A stretch of DNA of 64,000 nucleotides from Bog-473 sp963745665 (lineage in GTDB: Bacteria > Actinomycetota > Acidimicrobiia > Acidimicrobiales > RAAP-2), in NCBI GenBank assembly GCA_963745665.1, contig CAVUYE010000002.1:186001-250000 (forward strand). The letters run 5' to 3'. The notes under the pieces are model-generated. The model was given only the letters and a program-made list of their open reading frames with translations. It did not search any database and was not told the origin of the DNA. The position numbers and the translations under genes were made by a program. The stretch's first letter is position 1; each line of letters opens with the position of its first letter. This document shows, one piece after another, positions 17,967 through 26,668 of this stretch.

Positions 17967-20222
17967 TCACGTCGTCGCCCCACCCGGCCCGGCCGACGTC
18001 GTCTTTTTGATCCGTCGGCGCACCGGTGCCGGCGTCGGTGCCGGCCCCTTGACCGCCGGCGCGTCCACCGAGAGTGACAACGGCAGGCCCACCTGCACGA
18101 AGCGCCCGGCCGCCGGGTGCCGGTAGCGACGCAGGAGCTGACGGGCCACGACCTGGGCGTCGTCGGGGACAGCCGAAGGGTGCACGCTCATCGCCGCCGG
18201 GACACGCTCGGATCGCAACGCGGACAGCACCGACTCCACGGTCAGCAGCCCGATCGCGTCGGCGACCTCGTCAACGAGCGGTGCGGTGGCGCCATCCCCG
18301 TCGACGCCGTCCCGCCCGAACAGTTCCAACGCCCGCAACAATCCCGTTCGGTGCCGGTCCGTCACGCAGCACACCGTCACCCACCCGTCCAGGGCTCGAT
18401 ACAGGTGGAACCACATCGACGGCCCCCACAGGTCCTCACCAACCCGGTCGGGAACGACACCCCCTGTCGCCAACGCCGCCACGTCCTCGGATTGGAACAA
18501 CGTCGACGTCAAGGCCAGCGACGCATCCACACCCGTCACGGCCACGCCCCGCGCCCGACCCAGCAACGCCAGCACCACACCCGCCCCCAGCAACAGCCCC
18601 GTCCCGTAGTCGTTGGCCGTGAAGTTCACGGGCACGGGCCGCCGGCCGCCCCCCTGCGTCATCTCCATGCCGGTCGCCGCCTGGATCACATAGTCAAAGG
18701 AAGGCCGCGCCGCCAAAGGTCCCGCCACGCCGAAGCCCTTGGCCCTCGCGTAGACGAGGTCGGGGTTGACGGCCCGCAGCGCACTCTCGTCCAGCCCGAG
18801 ACGCTCCCAGGCGCCCGCCATGGCGTTCTCGACGACGACGTCCGACGCCCGCACGAGATCGAGCAGCCGCACCCGGTCCTCCGGGGTCTTGAGGTCGAGC
18901 ACGATTCCCCGCTTCGACCGATTGGCGTCGACATAGATGTTGGGTAGCACCGGCATCATCTGGAACCCGCCCTCGCCGCCGGGCGGCTCCACCTTCACGA
19001 CGTCGGCGCCCAGCTCGGCCAGCAGGCGTGACGCCAGCGGTCCGGCCCAGAAGGAGGAGAGGTCGACGATGCGGTGGCCGGCGAGCGCGCCCTGCTCCCC
19101 GCCGTGCCGGCGGCCGGAACGACGCGCGCCGGAATCGGCGGCATCGACCTTGATCCGTACCGGCGGGCCGACGAGTGGCACCCGACCCAGTCCCGACACG
19201 ACCTCTTCAACGAGGTGGTCCGCGCGGGCCTGTTCGTGCGCCAGCCACTCGGCCAGCGAGTTGCACTTGGCCACCGCCGCAGGCTGGGCCAAGAGGGCGG
19301 TCTCCCATTCGTCGGCGGTCCGGCTGGCGAAGGCCTTCATGACCTGTTGGAGCATCGAGCGGTTCCATTCGCGGTCGGACAGGTGGGCGAGGCCCTCGGG
19401 CGTCGAGTAGTCGAGGCCGCCGTCGTCCAGGCCGAGGAGGCGGCAGAGCTCGCGCCAGCGTTCGGTGCCGCTCAGGTTGACCATGACGGCCCGGTCGTCG
19501 CCGGTGTCGAACACGCGCAGGATCGGCGACTTGGTCTGCCGGATGACGCGGGGCCGGTGTCCTTCCCGGTGGAAGATGGCGGCGGCGTTGAGGAAGAGCA
19601 GCGCATCGAGCAGCGACGTTTCGACGTGCTGGCCGTAGCCGGTCGAGACGCGCTTGATCAGTGCGGCGGCGGCGCCCATGACCGCGACCAGCGCGGCCGA
19701 CACGCTCGCCACGGGGAAGGGAAGCCAGATCGGGTCGTCGCCCGTGAACAGTCCCTGTTGCGCGCCGGCGCGGGCGTGGACGAGGGGCTCCCACCCGGGG
19801 TCGTCGCGGGACGGCCCGTCGCCGCCCCACGCCGTGATGGAGCAGGTGACCAGGCGCGGGCGCGCTGCTCGCAGCGTGGCCGGCGCCAGCCCGAGGCGCT
19901 CGAGCGCTCCGGGACGGAGGTTCTCGACGACGAGGTCGGCTTCGTTGACGAGGTCGAGCAACGCGTCGCTGCCTGTGGGCGAGCGCAGGTCGAGCTCGAC
20001 CGTCTCCTTGCCCCGGTTCCAGGCGGCGAAGCGGGCGGGGTCGGCGCGCAGCGGGTCGCCGCCGGGTCGCTCGACCTTGACGACGTGCGCGCCGAGGTCG
20101 GCGAAGATCGTCGCCGCCAGCGGGGCCGCCACGTACTGCCCTATCTCCACGACCCGTAGACCACTGAGCACCTGCGCCTGGCTGCCGGGGGGAGGTGGCG
20201 CCGGCGGATGCTCAGTGGCCAC
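17967..20222 (-). CDS. double-domain family III (CaiB/BaiF-type) CoA-transferase
   Basis: Protein of 751 residues made of two complete family III CoA-transferase halves (about residues 18-385 and 395-745). Each starts with a G-x-R-(V/I)-V-(E/D) strand and has the LGA-x-V-V-K-V-E-x-P-G-G motif. Family III enzymes use an Asp nucleophile in a V-D-x-S-L segment. The second half has TGVDASLAL, while the first half has HVETSLLDAL, with Glu at that place. GTG 20222 overlaps the dehydrogenase stop by 11 bases. Single-chain tandem forms exist in actinobacterial degradative operons; here only the second half may be catalytic. Confidence 0.88.
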   Translation of the reverse strand: MATEHPPAPPPPGSQAQVLSGLRVVEIGQYVAAPLAATIFADLGAHVVKVERPGGDPLRADPARFAAWNRGKETVELDLRSPTGSDALLDLVNEADLVVENLRPGALERLGLAPATLRAARPRLVTCSITAWGGDGPSRDDPGWEPLVHARAGAQQGLFTGDDPIWLPFPVASVSAALVAVMGAAAALIKRVSTGYGQHVETSLLDALLFLNAAAIFHREGHRPRVIRQTKSPILRVFDTGDDRAVMVNLSGTERWRELCRLLGLDDGGLDYSTPEGLAHLSDREWNRSMLQQVMKAFASRTADEWETALLAQPAAVAKCNSLAEWLAHEQARADHLVEEVVSGLGRVPLVGPPVRIKVDAADSGARRSGRRHGGEQGALAGHRIVDLSSFWAGPLASRLLAELGADVVKVEPPGGEGGFQMMPVLPNIYVDANRSKRGIVLDLKTPEDRVRLLDLVRASDVVVENAMAGAWERLGLDESALRAVNPDLVYARAKGFGVAGPLAARPSFDYVIQAATGMEMTQGGGRRPVPVNFTANDYGTGLLLGAGVVLALLGRARGVAVTGVDASLALTSTLFQSEDVAALATGGVVPDRVGEDLWGPSMWFHLYRALDGWVTVCCVTDRHRTGLLRALELFGRDGVDGDGATAPLVDEVADAIGLLTVESVLSALRSERVPAAMSVHPSAVPDDAQVVARQLLRRYRHPAAGRFVQVGLPLSLSVDAPAVKGPAPTPAPVRRRIKKTTSAGPGGATT

Positions 20223-21453
20223 GAGTCGTTCCTGCGCCCGACGTCCGGGCGTCGCCCAGACCGCCGAGGTCGCCGGGCATGAGGTCGCCTTCTTCGTCGC
20301 GTGGCAGCCCGAGCACGCGCTCGGCGATGACGTTGCGCACGATCTGATTGGTGCCGCCGCCGATGGACGCCGACTGCGAGCTGAGCAGCTGGTCCGACCA
20401 CCGTCCGCCGTCGGGGTCGTCCGACGTCCACGCCGTGGCGTGCATGCCGGCCGTCTCCACCGCCACCAGGGCGGACTGCTGCACCACCTGGGCCATGGCC
20501 AGCTTGAGCAACGAGGCGGCGGTCCCGTCGCCCCCCTTGGCCTTGACCAGCAGGTAGGCGGTGAGGTGCCGGAGGACCATTTGGCGGATGCGCAGCTGTA
20601 CGAGGTGGTCCCGCAGCGCGGGCCGATTGGCCAGATCCCGGCGGCTGGCCTCCGCTGCCAACGCCGTGAAGCCACCCTTGCCCCCACCCCCGCCGCCCAT
20701 GTTGCCGAGGGCCTGGCGCTCGAACGCGAGCATGGAGCGGGCCACGCGCCAGCCGTCGTTCACCTCGCCCACGACGTTGGCGGCGGGCACGCGCACCTCA
20801 TCGAGGAAGACCTCGTTGAAGTGGGACTCACCGGTGATCTGGCGCAGCGGCCGCACCGTGATGCCCGGCACGTGCATGTCGACGATGAGCATGGTGATGC
20901 CCTCGCGCTTGGGTCGCGACGAGTCGGTGCGGACGAGGCAGGCGGCGTAGTCGCTGTGCTGGGCGCCCGACGTCCAGACCTTCTGGCCATCGAGCACGAA
21001 CTCGTCGCCGTCACGGCGGGCGCGTGTCTGCACGCTCGAGAGGTCCGATCCGGCGCCGGGCTCACTGAACAGCTCGCACCAGACGTGGTCGCCGCGGAGC
21101 ATGGCGGGGATGAACGTCTTCTTCTGCTCCTCACGGGCGTGCATCAGCAGCGTCGGTCCGCACATGCCGAGGCCGATCTCGAGCGAGCGCGGTGGGATCT
21201 GGAACGCCTTCGACTCGAGGTCGTAGATGCGCTGATAGCGCCCCGGTAGCCCACGCCCCCCGTACTCGGCCGGCCACGTGATGCCGGCCAGGCCGGCGTC
21301 GGCCAGCTGGCGCTGGTAGGCGACGGAGCGGGACAGGCCCGAGCCGCCGAACGACACGGTGCCGCTGGCCTCGCCACCCTTCGGGGGAAGTGTGGCCCGC
21401 AGGAAGATCAGCACCTCTCGGCGGAACGCCTCCTCAGTGGGGACGTCCGTCAT
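20212..21453 (-). CDS. acyl-CoA dehydrogenase
   Basis: FAD-dependent dehydrogenase of 413 residues. The N-terminal helical domain includes GITWPAEYGGRGL. The middle barrel carries CELFSEPGAGSDLSSVQTRA and QKVWTSGA, which bind FAD and the acyl-CoA. The C-terminal domain ends with the SQSASIGGGTNQIVRNVIAERVLGLP signature. A Gly-rich insertion (about residues 251-257) lies in the third domain. ATG 21453 overlaps the TetR stop as ATGA, so regulator and enzyme are cotranscribed. It introduces a double bond into the CoA-activated substrate; short, medium or steroid side-chain specificity cannot be read from sequence. Confidence 0.92.
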   Translation of the reverse strand: MTDVPTEEAFRREVLIFLRATLPPKGGEASGTVSFGGSGLSRSVAYQRQLADAGLAGITWPAEYGGRGLPGRYQRIYDLESKAFQIPPRSLEIGLGMCGPTLLMHAREEQKKTFIPAMLRGDHVWCELFSEPGAGSDLSSVQTRARRDGDEFVLDGQKVWTSGAQHSDYAACLVRTDSSRPKREGITMLIVDMHVPGITVRPLRQITGESHFNEVFLDEVRVPAANVVGEVNDGWRVARSMLAFERQALGNMGGGGGGKGGFTALAAEASRRDLANRPALRDHLVQLRIRQMVLRHLTAYLLVKAKGGDGTAASLLKLAMAQVVQQSALVAVETAGMHATAWTSDDPDGGRWSDQLLSSQSASIGGGTNQIVRNVIAERVLGLPRDEEGDLMPGDLGGLGDARTSGAGTTRGH

Positions 21454-22124
21454 GCCGTCGCCGACGTGGGGACGGACTCGACCTCGACCTCGACCTCGAT
21501 TGGGACGGGGCGGGGGATGCCGACGGCGAGCAGCCCGCCGAAGACCATGTCCTTCATCACACGTGCCAACAATTCCGGGTCCGATCGGTCGAGGCTGGTG
21601 ATGGAACGCAGCATGCCATCGAGCATGGTGACTGCCGCCCGGGCCTCGTCCTCGCCCAAGCCGGGCCGGACCTCGCAGAGGAGGTGGACCCACTCGGCCA
21701 TGCGCACCCGCTCGATGCGGGCCACCCGCCGCCGGGCATCGTCGTCGAGCGAGCGGTACTCCTTGACGAACACATCGCGCAGGTTGCCGTTGCGCAGCTG
21801 CAGGACGATGGCGGCGTCGATGAGCCTCTCGAGCGTCACCAGTGGCGGCAGGTCTTCGTTCAGCACGTCGTCGACCGTTCCCCTCCAGACGACGGCCGCC
21901 TCCTCGATCAGGACCGAAAGGAGCTCCCCCTTGCTGCTGAAGTACCGGTAGATGGCCGGCCCGCTGACGCCGGCGGCCGCCCCGATGTCGCCCAGGCTCG
22001 TCTCCCGGAAGCCCCGCTCGCGGAAGAGGTCGGTCGCCGCCGCCATGATGGCCTCGCGGGTCCGCTCCCCTTTGGTCTTGGTGATCTTCCGAGGCGGGCT
22101 CATATCGGCACGGATGTTAGTCAT
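21450..22124 (-). CDS. TetR-family transcriptional regulator of the catabolic cluster
   Basis: Repressor of 224 residues. The N-terminal helix-turn-helix (about residues 20-65) contains REAIMAAATDLFRERGF, TSLGDIGAAAGVSGPAIYRYF and SSKGELL. The C-terminal domain is helical and probably binds an acyl-CoA or related ligand. The tail contains a short Glu-Val repeat. Start ATG 22124 is preferred; ATG 22103 is an alternative. It heads the leftward operon and is divergent from the LLM gene at 22227, so it probably controls both directions through the inverted repeat at 22180-22193. Confidence 0.9.
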   Translation of the reverse strand: MTNIRADMSPPRKITKTKGERTREAIMAAATDLFRERGFRETSLGDIGAAAGVSGPAIYRYFSSKGELLSVLIEEAAVVWRGTVDDVLNEDLPPLVTLERLIDAAIVLQLRNGNLRDVFVKEYRSLDDDARRRVARIERVRMAEWVHLLCEVRPGLGEDEARAAVTMLDGMLRSITSLDRSDPELLARVMKDMVFGGLLAVGIPRPVPIEVEVEVESVPTSATA

Positions 22125-22179
22125 CCGTCACAAATCTGGCTGCAGCACGTTGACGGGACCCCTCGACCATGCTTAAAGT

Positions 22180-22193
22180 TTAATCACCATTAA
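22180..22193. promoter_or_regulatory. candidate TetR operator in the divergent promoter region
   Basis: TTAAT-CACC-ATTAA is a perfect 5-4-5 inverted repeat inside an AT-rich island (about 22170-22210) that stands out from the GC-rich surroundings. The 102-bp gap holds both promoters of the divergent cluster, and a TetR gene flanks it. Assignment to that TetR is inference. Confidence 0.5.
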
Positions 22194-22226
22194 CAAAAAT
22201 TCAAGTTACTGAGAGGGAGGGCGAGC

Positions 22227-23393
22227 GTGGAGTTCGGCTTGTTCATGGAGCTGTCGGTGCCACGGCCGTGGACACCGGACTCGGAGCGCCAGGTCTACGA
22301 GAACGCTCTGGAGCAAGTCCGTCTGGCCGACGAGCTCGGCTTCGACTACATCTGGGCTGTCGAGCACCACTTCTTAGAGGAGTATTCGCACTGCTCGGCC
22401 CCCGACATCTTCCTGTCTGCGGCGGCGACCATGACCAAGCGCATCAGGGTCGGGCACGGCGTGGTGGCGTGCGTGCCCCAGTACCAGAGCCCCATCCGGG
22501 TGGCGGAGCGGGCGGCGGTCCTCGACATCATCTCGGGCGGACGATTGGAGTTGGGGACCGGCCGTTCCGCGACGTGGCCGGAATTGAGCGGCTTCGGGGC
22601 CAACCCCGACGAAACGAAGAAGACCTGGGACGAGTTCGTGCGGGTGATCCCCAAGATGTGGATGCAGGAGCGCTTCGCCTGGGACGGCCGCATGTTCTCC
22701 ATGCCCGAACGGGCGATCCTGCCCAAGCCCTTGCAGAAGCCGCACCCGCCGATGTGGGTGGCGGTGACCTCGCCCGGGACCGAGCTCGACGCGGCGGACC
22801 GTGGATTGGGATGCCTCGGGTTGTCGCCGGGTGGTTTCGCCGACTCGGAGAAGAAAGTCTTGAACTACCGGCGTCATATTGAGACGTGTGACCCGGTCGG
22901 TGCTTTTGTGAACGACAAGGTCCTCACCGTCAACTTCCTGTCATGTTGCGAGGATGGTGACCAGGGGCGGCGCAACGGGCTGAAGGTGGCGTCGATGTTC
23001 TCCTACATGGCGGCGCAGCTCCTGTCCGCCAAGGAAGTGCTGCCCACGCACTCGTATCCGTCGGAGGGTCTGCTGCCGGCGCTGCGTCGTGAGTCCGGTT
23101 CGCCGGGGGACGCCGCCAAGGCCTTCAAGGGCGTGACCATGGGGACGCCGGACGACGTGGCCGACGCCATCACGGCGTGGGAGAACGTCGGCTTCGACGG
23201 CATCAACTTCATCCACCAGTTCATGGAGGTGGTGCCGCAGCAGTACGTGCTCGACTCCATGCGGCTGTTTGCCGAGGAGGTCATGCCCCGGTTCAAGACC
23301 GGGGCGAATGGCAACACGGCTGGCGGGACGGCTCGTGGCGGGGCGTCTCGACGGGTTGTTGCCGGCGCCGGGGCCCGGGCCGGGGTGGCCTGA
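22227..23393 (+). CDS. LLM-class flavin-dependent oxidoreductase (luciferase-like)
   Basis: Protein of 388 residues beginning VEFGLFMELSVPRPW. It has the luciferase-like blocks FDYIWAVEHHFLEEYSH, VGHGVVACVPQYQSPIRVAERAAV (in pieces) and GGRLELGTGRSATWPELSGFG. It is longer than the F420-type LLM proteins elsewhere in the window, so an FMN-dependent monooxygenase is plausible. The last 30 residues are low-complexity Gly/Ala/Arg and probably disordered. GTG 22227 follows GAGGGAGGGCGAGC. It is the first gene of the rightward operon and its stop overlaps the next start (TGATG). Confidence 0.87.
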   Translation: MEFGLFMELSVPRPWTPDSERQVYENALEQVRLADELGFDYIWAVEHHFLEEYSHCSAPDIFLSAAATMTKRIRVGHGVVACVPQYQSPIRVAERAAVLDIISGGRLELGTGRSATWPELSGFGANPDETKKTWDEFVRVIPKMWMQERFAWDGRMFSMPERAILPKPLQKPHPPMWVAVTSPGTELDAADRGLGCLGLSPGGFADSEKKVLNYRRHIETCDPVGAFVNDKVLTVNFLSCCEDGDQGRRNGLKVASMFSYMAAQLLSAKEVLPTHSYPSEGLLPALRRESGSPGDAAKAFKGVTMGTPDDVADAITAWENVGFDGINFIHQFMEVVPQQYVLDSMRLFAEEVMPRFKTGANGNTAGGTARGGASRRVVAGAGARAGVA

Positions 23394-24175
23394 TGCCGCT
23401 CGCCGGATCGTTGGATATCCGCCCGCTGATCGACGGCTCGCCCGAGGTCGTCCTGGACGACGACCGCGTGCTGCGGGTCGACGACGTGGACATCCTGCAG
23501 GTCTTGTACGAGGTGCGGGTGGCCGATCGGGAGTCGTTGGTGCCGCCGGCGTTGAACCCGACCATCCCGCCCGTGATCAGCTTCCTGGTCTACCGGGCCA
23601 AGGAGAGCGAGTTCGGTCCCTTCGCCTTGGCCCAGCTGCGGCTGACGGCCCGGTCGGGAGTGCGGCCCCGGGCGTACCTCGTGTCGGCCCGCTGCGACAA
23701 CCCTGCGGTGTCGTCGTTGTTGGCCCGGTCGTGGGGCTTCAGGGTGACGCCCGGAGAGATCACGGTGCGGCGCTTCCACGACCGGGTGGACTGCACCGTG
23801 TCAGAAGTGGGTGCGGACGGGAGGCAGGGCACCGGCCGGACCATCCTCGACGTGTCGTTGGTAGACCCCGTTCCGGTGACGGGTCACGACGTGCAGTACC
23901 CACCCGGCATGCACCTGGCCCGGCTGGAGCGGGACGGGGTCTGGGTGCCACGGATCGTGCAGGTGGACTCCGAATACGAGTTCCGCCGGGCCGACCGTGG
24001 CCGGCCGTCGCTGCGCTCTTTCGATCCTTCGGCCTGGGGTGACGACCGGCTGGTACCGGACATCGCCGTCTCGGGCAGCTTCGCCGCCTGCGACATGACG
24101 ATCACCAACGTCCGCTACATCTGCAATTCGGACATCCCGGCGGCCGAAGGCACGGAGAAGGTGTCGGAAAAGTGA
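23393..24175 (+). CDS. acetoacetate-decarboxylase-fold protein
   Basis: Protein of 260 residues coupled to the LLM gene by a TGATG overlap. The segment LVPPALNPTIPPVISFLVYRAKESEFGPFALAQLRL followed by ARSGVRPRAYLVSARCDN resembles the acetoacetate decarboxylase (ADC) fold, where a pore-like beta cone binds a small acid. The Schiff-base Lys of true ADCs (E-x-x-K-K context) is not visible in the equivalent ARCDNPAVSSLLARSWGF stretch. It may therefore be a non-decarboxylating hydrolase or aldolase of this superfamily. Family call moderate, function unknown. Confidence 0.6.
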   Translation: MPLAGSLDIRPLIDGSPEVVLDDDRVLRVDDVDILQVLYEVRVADRESLVPPALNPTIPPVISFLVYRAKESEFGPFALAQLRLTARSGVRPRAYLVSARCDNPAVSSLLARSWGFRVTPGEITVRRFHDRVDCTVSEVGADGRQGTGRTILDVSLVDPVPVTGHDVQYPPGMHLARLERDGVWVPRIVQVDSEYEFRRADRGRPSLRSFDPSAWGDDRLVPDIAVSGSFAACDMTITNVRYICNSDIPAAEGTEKVSEK

Positions 24176-24219
24176 AGGCCGCCGCGCCCGGCGGTTCGCC
24201 CTCTCTATCCTGAGCACCG

Positions 24220-25197
24220 GTGCCCACCGACGACCCGACCTCGACCATCGCCGACGAGGGAGTGCACCCGGCCGGGGACGACCCCGACTGGCAGGAGAGC
24301 GCGTACCTGGCCTGGCGTGATCCCCTCAGCGGGTTGGGCGGGAACCACCGCATCGGCAACGAGCCCAACCGGCGGACGGCCAACCTCTGGTGCGGCCTCT
24401 ACCACCAGGACGGGACCCGCTTTCGCTGCAACGGTGAGGGGTTGGAGCAGGTGGTGCTCGACACTGCCGACGGTGTGTTCGGCGTGTGCGGTGGCCCCCA
24501 ACGCATCTTCCACGACGGTGAACGGCTGCGGTTTGCGCTGGACGGGGACGGGTGTCGGGCCGACTTCGTCATTACCGACGAGAGGCCGCGGTCGTACGCC
24601 AACGCCAAGACGTTCTCGGGTACCGGCACGATCTTCTCCAACAACTTCCACGTGGCTTGCCGGGTGACGGGAACGGTGGAGCTCGACGGCCGGCGGTCCG
24701 AGGTGGTCGACGCGCCGGCCTGGCGGGACCATTCGTGGGGCGTGCGGCGCTGGGACAGCTTCGTCTCCAGCCGCAGTTTCGGCGGCTCGCACGGGACGGG
24801 TGACGACGCGTTGCACTTTCGCTTCGCATCGATGGTCGGGTCCAACGGGAGGTTCTTCCGCGTCGGCGCCCTGAGTCGGGGGAGCGAGAAGGTGCCCGTG
24901 GCCGACGCGGGGATGCTGGTGCACGTCGACGACGACTCGCTGTCCTGCCCCTCGGCCGAGGTCCGCTACGAGCTCGAGGACGGCGCGACGACGGTCGTCC
25001 GGATCGCCACCATCGGCGGCATGATCGGCGTGACGGCGCAGCGACACGGCTGGGAGTCGGTAGGCGATGTGACGGTCGACGGCCTACCAGGCGGCTGGGG
25101 CTTCCTCGAGACGACGCTCAACGCCCGCAACGGGGCGGCCCCACCCGGGTTCGTCCTTCGTGAGGCCATGACCAACGGCATCGTCCGGCCCACGTGA
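24220..25197 (+). CDS. uncharacterised RDxSWG-motif protein (DUF7064/7065-like), second copy
   Basis: Protein of 325 residues starting at GTG 24220. It has the same overall plan as the protein at 11672: an acidic N-terminus, repeated short beta strands, a central motif PAWRDHSWGVRRWD, and a second strand-rich half. Both copies share R-D-x-S-W-G, which suggests a common site. The GTG of the APH-fold kinase overlaps its TGA, so the pair is translationally coupled in the same order as one expects of functional partners. No signal peptide. Role unknown. Confidence 0.65.
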   Translation: MPTDDPTSTIADEGVHPAGDDPDWQESAYLAWRDPLSGLGGNHRIGNEPNRRTANLWCGLYHQDGTRFRCNGEGLEQVVLDTADGVFGVCGGPQRIFHDGERLRFALDGDGCRADFVITDERPRSYANAKTFSGTGTIFSNNFHVACRVTGTVELDGRRSEVVDAPAWRDHSWGVRRWDSFVSSRSFGGSHGTGDDALHFRFASMVGSNGRFFRVGALSRGSEKVPVADAGMLVHVDDDSLSCPSAEVRYELEDGATTVVRIATIGGMIGVTAQRHGWESVGDVTVDGLPGGWGFLETTLNARNGAAPPGFVLREAMTNGIVRPT

Positions 25198-26663
25198 GGC
25201 AGCCGGCCGACGACCGGGCGCTCTACTACCGGCAGCTGCGGCAGACCATCGCCACCGTCTTCGCGCCGGAGTTGACGAGCGCGACAGCAACGGACGCGGC
25301 GGGCTTGGTCGACCGGATTCTCGCCGAGTTCATCGTCGAAGAGGAGTGGGCACCGGCGCTGAGCCAGGAGTTCGGTGCTGAATTCGAAGCGCTCCTGGGC
25401 GAGGCCTCGGCCGGTGTCGTCACGCCGGAGCGATTCGTGGACCTGCGCCGCCGGGCGACGGATGTCGTGGCGGACAGGGCCGGCAGTGACGATCCCGCCG
25501 AACGGGCCCTCTGCCGACGGCTCGTCGAGGTGGAGCGGCGCTTCCTCGAGCGCGTCGACGAGCTGCGCCAGGTCGTCCTGGCCGAGGAGCTGACGCGCGA
25601 CACCTCGACGGCGTCGTCCGAGTGCTCGGTGACGGCCGAGGAGCTGACGACGTATCTGCGGCGACGGTTCCCTGACGAACCTGACCTCCGCGTGACCCAA
25701 CTGGAGGTCGTACCGGGCGGTCGATCCAAGGAGACCCTGCTGGTCTCGCTGGCCGGCACGACCGAGCTCCCGCCCGAGGTCATCGTGCGCAAGGACTTGC
25801 CGGTCGGGCTCCTGGCGACGCGGGTGTCCGACGAGTTCGCCATCCTTCGGGCGGTCTACGCCCACGGAGGGGTGCCCGTGGCCCAGCCGTTCTTCGCCGA
25901 CGACGCCAAGAACGTCACCGGCAACGCTGCTGACACCGGCAGCCTCGTCGTCATGGAGCGGGTGCGGGGAGCGAAGGCGGGCGAGTACTTCCCAGACCTG
26001 GCCTCGCCGCCCGAGGAGTACCGGCGCGCCATCGGGACACAGCTGGCGACCGCTTTGGCCCATCTGCACGCCGTTCCCCTCGACACACTGGTCGGGACGG
26101 GACTCGACTTGGCCGCCGAGGTCACCGAAGCGTCCCTTTCGGCCGCCGTGAACGGCATGGCCGTCCGGCTGGGCGAGCTGAGCGGTCCCCCCATCGCAGC
26201 GGTCCCGCTGGCCCGCCAATGGCTGCTCGACCACATCGACGACGTCCTCCCCTCCGGCGCGTTGTGCCTCCTGCAGGGAGACTTCGGCCTCCACAACACG
26301 CTCGTCGAGTGCGAGCGGGTGACGGCACTGGTGGACTGGGAGGCGGCCACCATCGGACCCCCGGCCCGCGAATTGGCGGCGGCGTGGCCCGCCGCCACCG
26401 CGCTCATGGACTGGCCCGGGTTCGTCGCCGCCTACTGCGCCGCCGGCGGATCGTCAGAGGCGACCAACCAGTGGGCCGTCACGTACTACAGGGTCTTCTT
26501 CGGTCTCGGCGCCTGCATGTCGAGCCGCACAGGCGGCCACCTGTTCCGCACCAGCGACAAGCGGGACCTGTTGACCGCGCACTCCGGCCTCGACGCCCAC
26601 TTCAGGGCGCAACGGAACCTCGTACGGGCCCTGGCCGATGCGGAGGCCCTCGCCGGCTCTTGA
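25194..26663 (+). CDS. APH-fold phosphotransferase family protein, second copy, with N-terminal helical domain
   Basis: Protein of 489 residues. Residues 1 to about 145 are a charged helical domain not present in the first copy. The kinase domain has VVPGGRSKETLLV (nucleotide-binding strand), VIVRKDLP (Lys), LCLLQGDFGLHNTLV (catalytic Asp, with Q replacing the usual His) and ALVDWEAATIGPPARELAAAW (metal-binding Asp). Start GTG 25194 overlaps the preceding stop (GTGA). As for the first copy, phosphorylation of a hydroxylated acyl intermediate is more likely than drug resistance. Confidence 0.78.
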   Translation: MRQPADDRALYYRQLRQTIATVFAPELTSATATDAAGLVDRILAEFIVEEEWAPALSQEFGAEFEALLGEASAGVVTPERFVDLRRRATDVVADRAGSDDPAERALCRRLVEVERRFLERVDELRQVVLAEELTRDTSTASSECSVTAEELTTYLRRRFPDEPDLRVTQLEVVPGGRSKETLLVSLAGTTELPPEVIVRKDLPVGLLATRVSDEFAILRAVYAHGGVPVAQPFFADDAKNVTGNAADTGSLVVMERVRGAKAGEYFPDLASPPEEYRRAIGTQLATALAHLHAVPLDTLVGTGLDLAAEVTEASLSAAVNGMAVRLGELSGPPIAAVPLARQWLLDHIDDVLPSGALCLLQGDFGLHNTLVECERVTALVDWEAATIGPPARELAAAWPAATALMDWPGFVAAYCAAGGSSEATNQWAVTYYRVFFGLGACMSSRTGGHLFRTSDKRDLLTAHSGLDAHFRAQRNLVRALADAEALAGS

Positions 26664-26668
26664 CCCGG

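Noticed and set aside
12735..26663. Aminoglycoside resistance from the two APH-fold kinases
   Set aside because: Both are embedded and translationally coupled in acyl-CoA catabolic operons; the fold also includes kinases acting on acyl-CoA and other small molecules.
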